Positions 5,457-5,473 of a stretch of DNA of 5,473 nucleotides are shown here, in pieces. The first letter of the stretch is position 1. Each line of letters starts with the position of its first letter. The notes beneath the pieces are model-generated. The model was not told where the DNA came from, searched no databases, and was given only the letters and a program-made list of their open reading frames with translations. Location: NCBI GenBank assembly GCA_903858085.1, contig CAIOHJ010000157.1:1-5473 (forward strand), given 5' to 3'. The stretch is from an uncultured Chloroflexota bacterium. GTDB taxonomy: Bacteria; Chloroflexota; Anaerolineae; Caldilineales; Caldilineaceae. Position numbers and translations under genes: made by a program.

Positions 5457-5473
5457 GGTTTTTATCCGCAAAA

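Noticed and set aside
1..5473. CRISPR array, tRNA, rRNA, transposase or defence genes
   Set aside because: I looked on both strands and found no spaced repeats, cloverleaf or mobile-element protein; the only tandem repeat is the protein-coding APAA linker.

Overview
The window reads as a piece of a bacterial chromosome of fairly high GC content, most likely from a Chloroflexota (Anaerolineae/Caldilinea-like) organism. That assignment is an inference from style. The solute-binding lipoprotein has the short signal peptide, Cys and Ala/Pro-rich linker common in that phylum, and the glycosidase carries a C-terminal tail of a type I associate with such bacteria. No rRNA, tRNA or marker gene confirms it.

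Layout. (1) Bases 1-1477, + strand: the 3' two-thirds or so of a glycoside hydrolase family 3 gene (beta-glucosidase type), cut by the window edge. A good intrinsic terminator follows at 1683-1713. (2) Bases 1749-2375, - strand: an intact TetR-family regulator. (3) Bases 2388-2421: a compact divergent regulatory region with two overlapping perfect palindromes (18 and 19 bp) built from TGTCAAT/ATTGACA half-sites and sitting inside the predicted promoters. (4) Bases 2464-2980, + strand: a broken operon head. The first 25 codons of a small membrane-protein-like gene run directly into the second half of a short-chain dehydrogenase/reductase (SDR) gene that has lost its Rossmann nucleotide-binding half. 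(5) Bases 3004-3708, + strand: an intact seven-helix-type membrane protein of unknown function with its own strong ribosome binding site. (6) Bases 3709-4052: non-coding region with hairpins, a strong sigma70-type promoter and a repeated GCACA/TGTGC motif. (7) Bases 4053-5456, + strand: a complete family 1 solute-binding lipoprotein of a carbohydrate ABC transporter. The permease genes would be expected just beyond the right edge.

How it fits together. The outer genes (GH3 glycosidase and sugar-type binding protein) suggest a carbohydrate uptake and hydrolysis locus. The middle block is a self-contained TetR-controlled unit that probably once encoded a small membrane protein, an SDR oxidoreductase and the membrane protein. 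A deletion appears to have fused the first two into non-functional remnants, while the regulator, operator and last membrane gene remain intact. I see no mobile element, CRISPR array or RNA gene. The most notable items are the nested operator and the deletion scar; nothing here clearly amounts to a new biological system.
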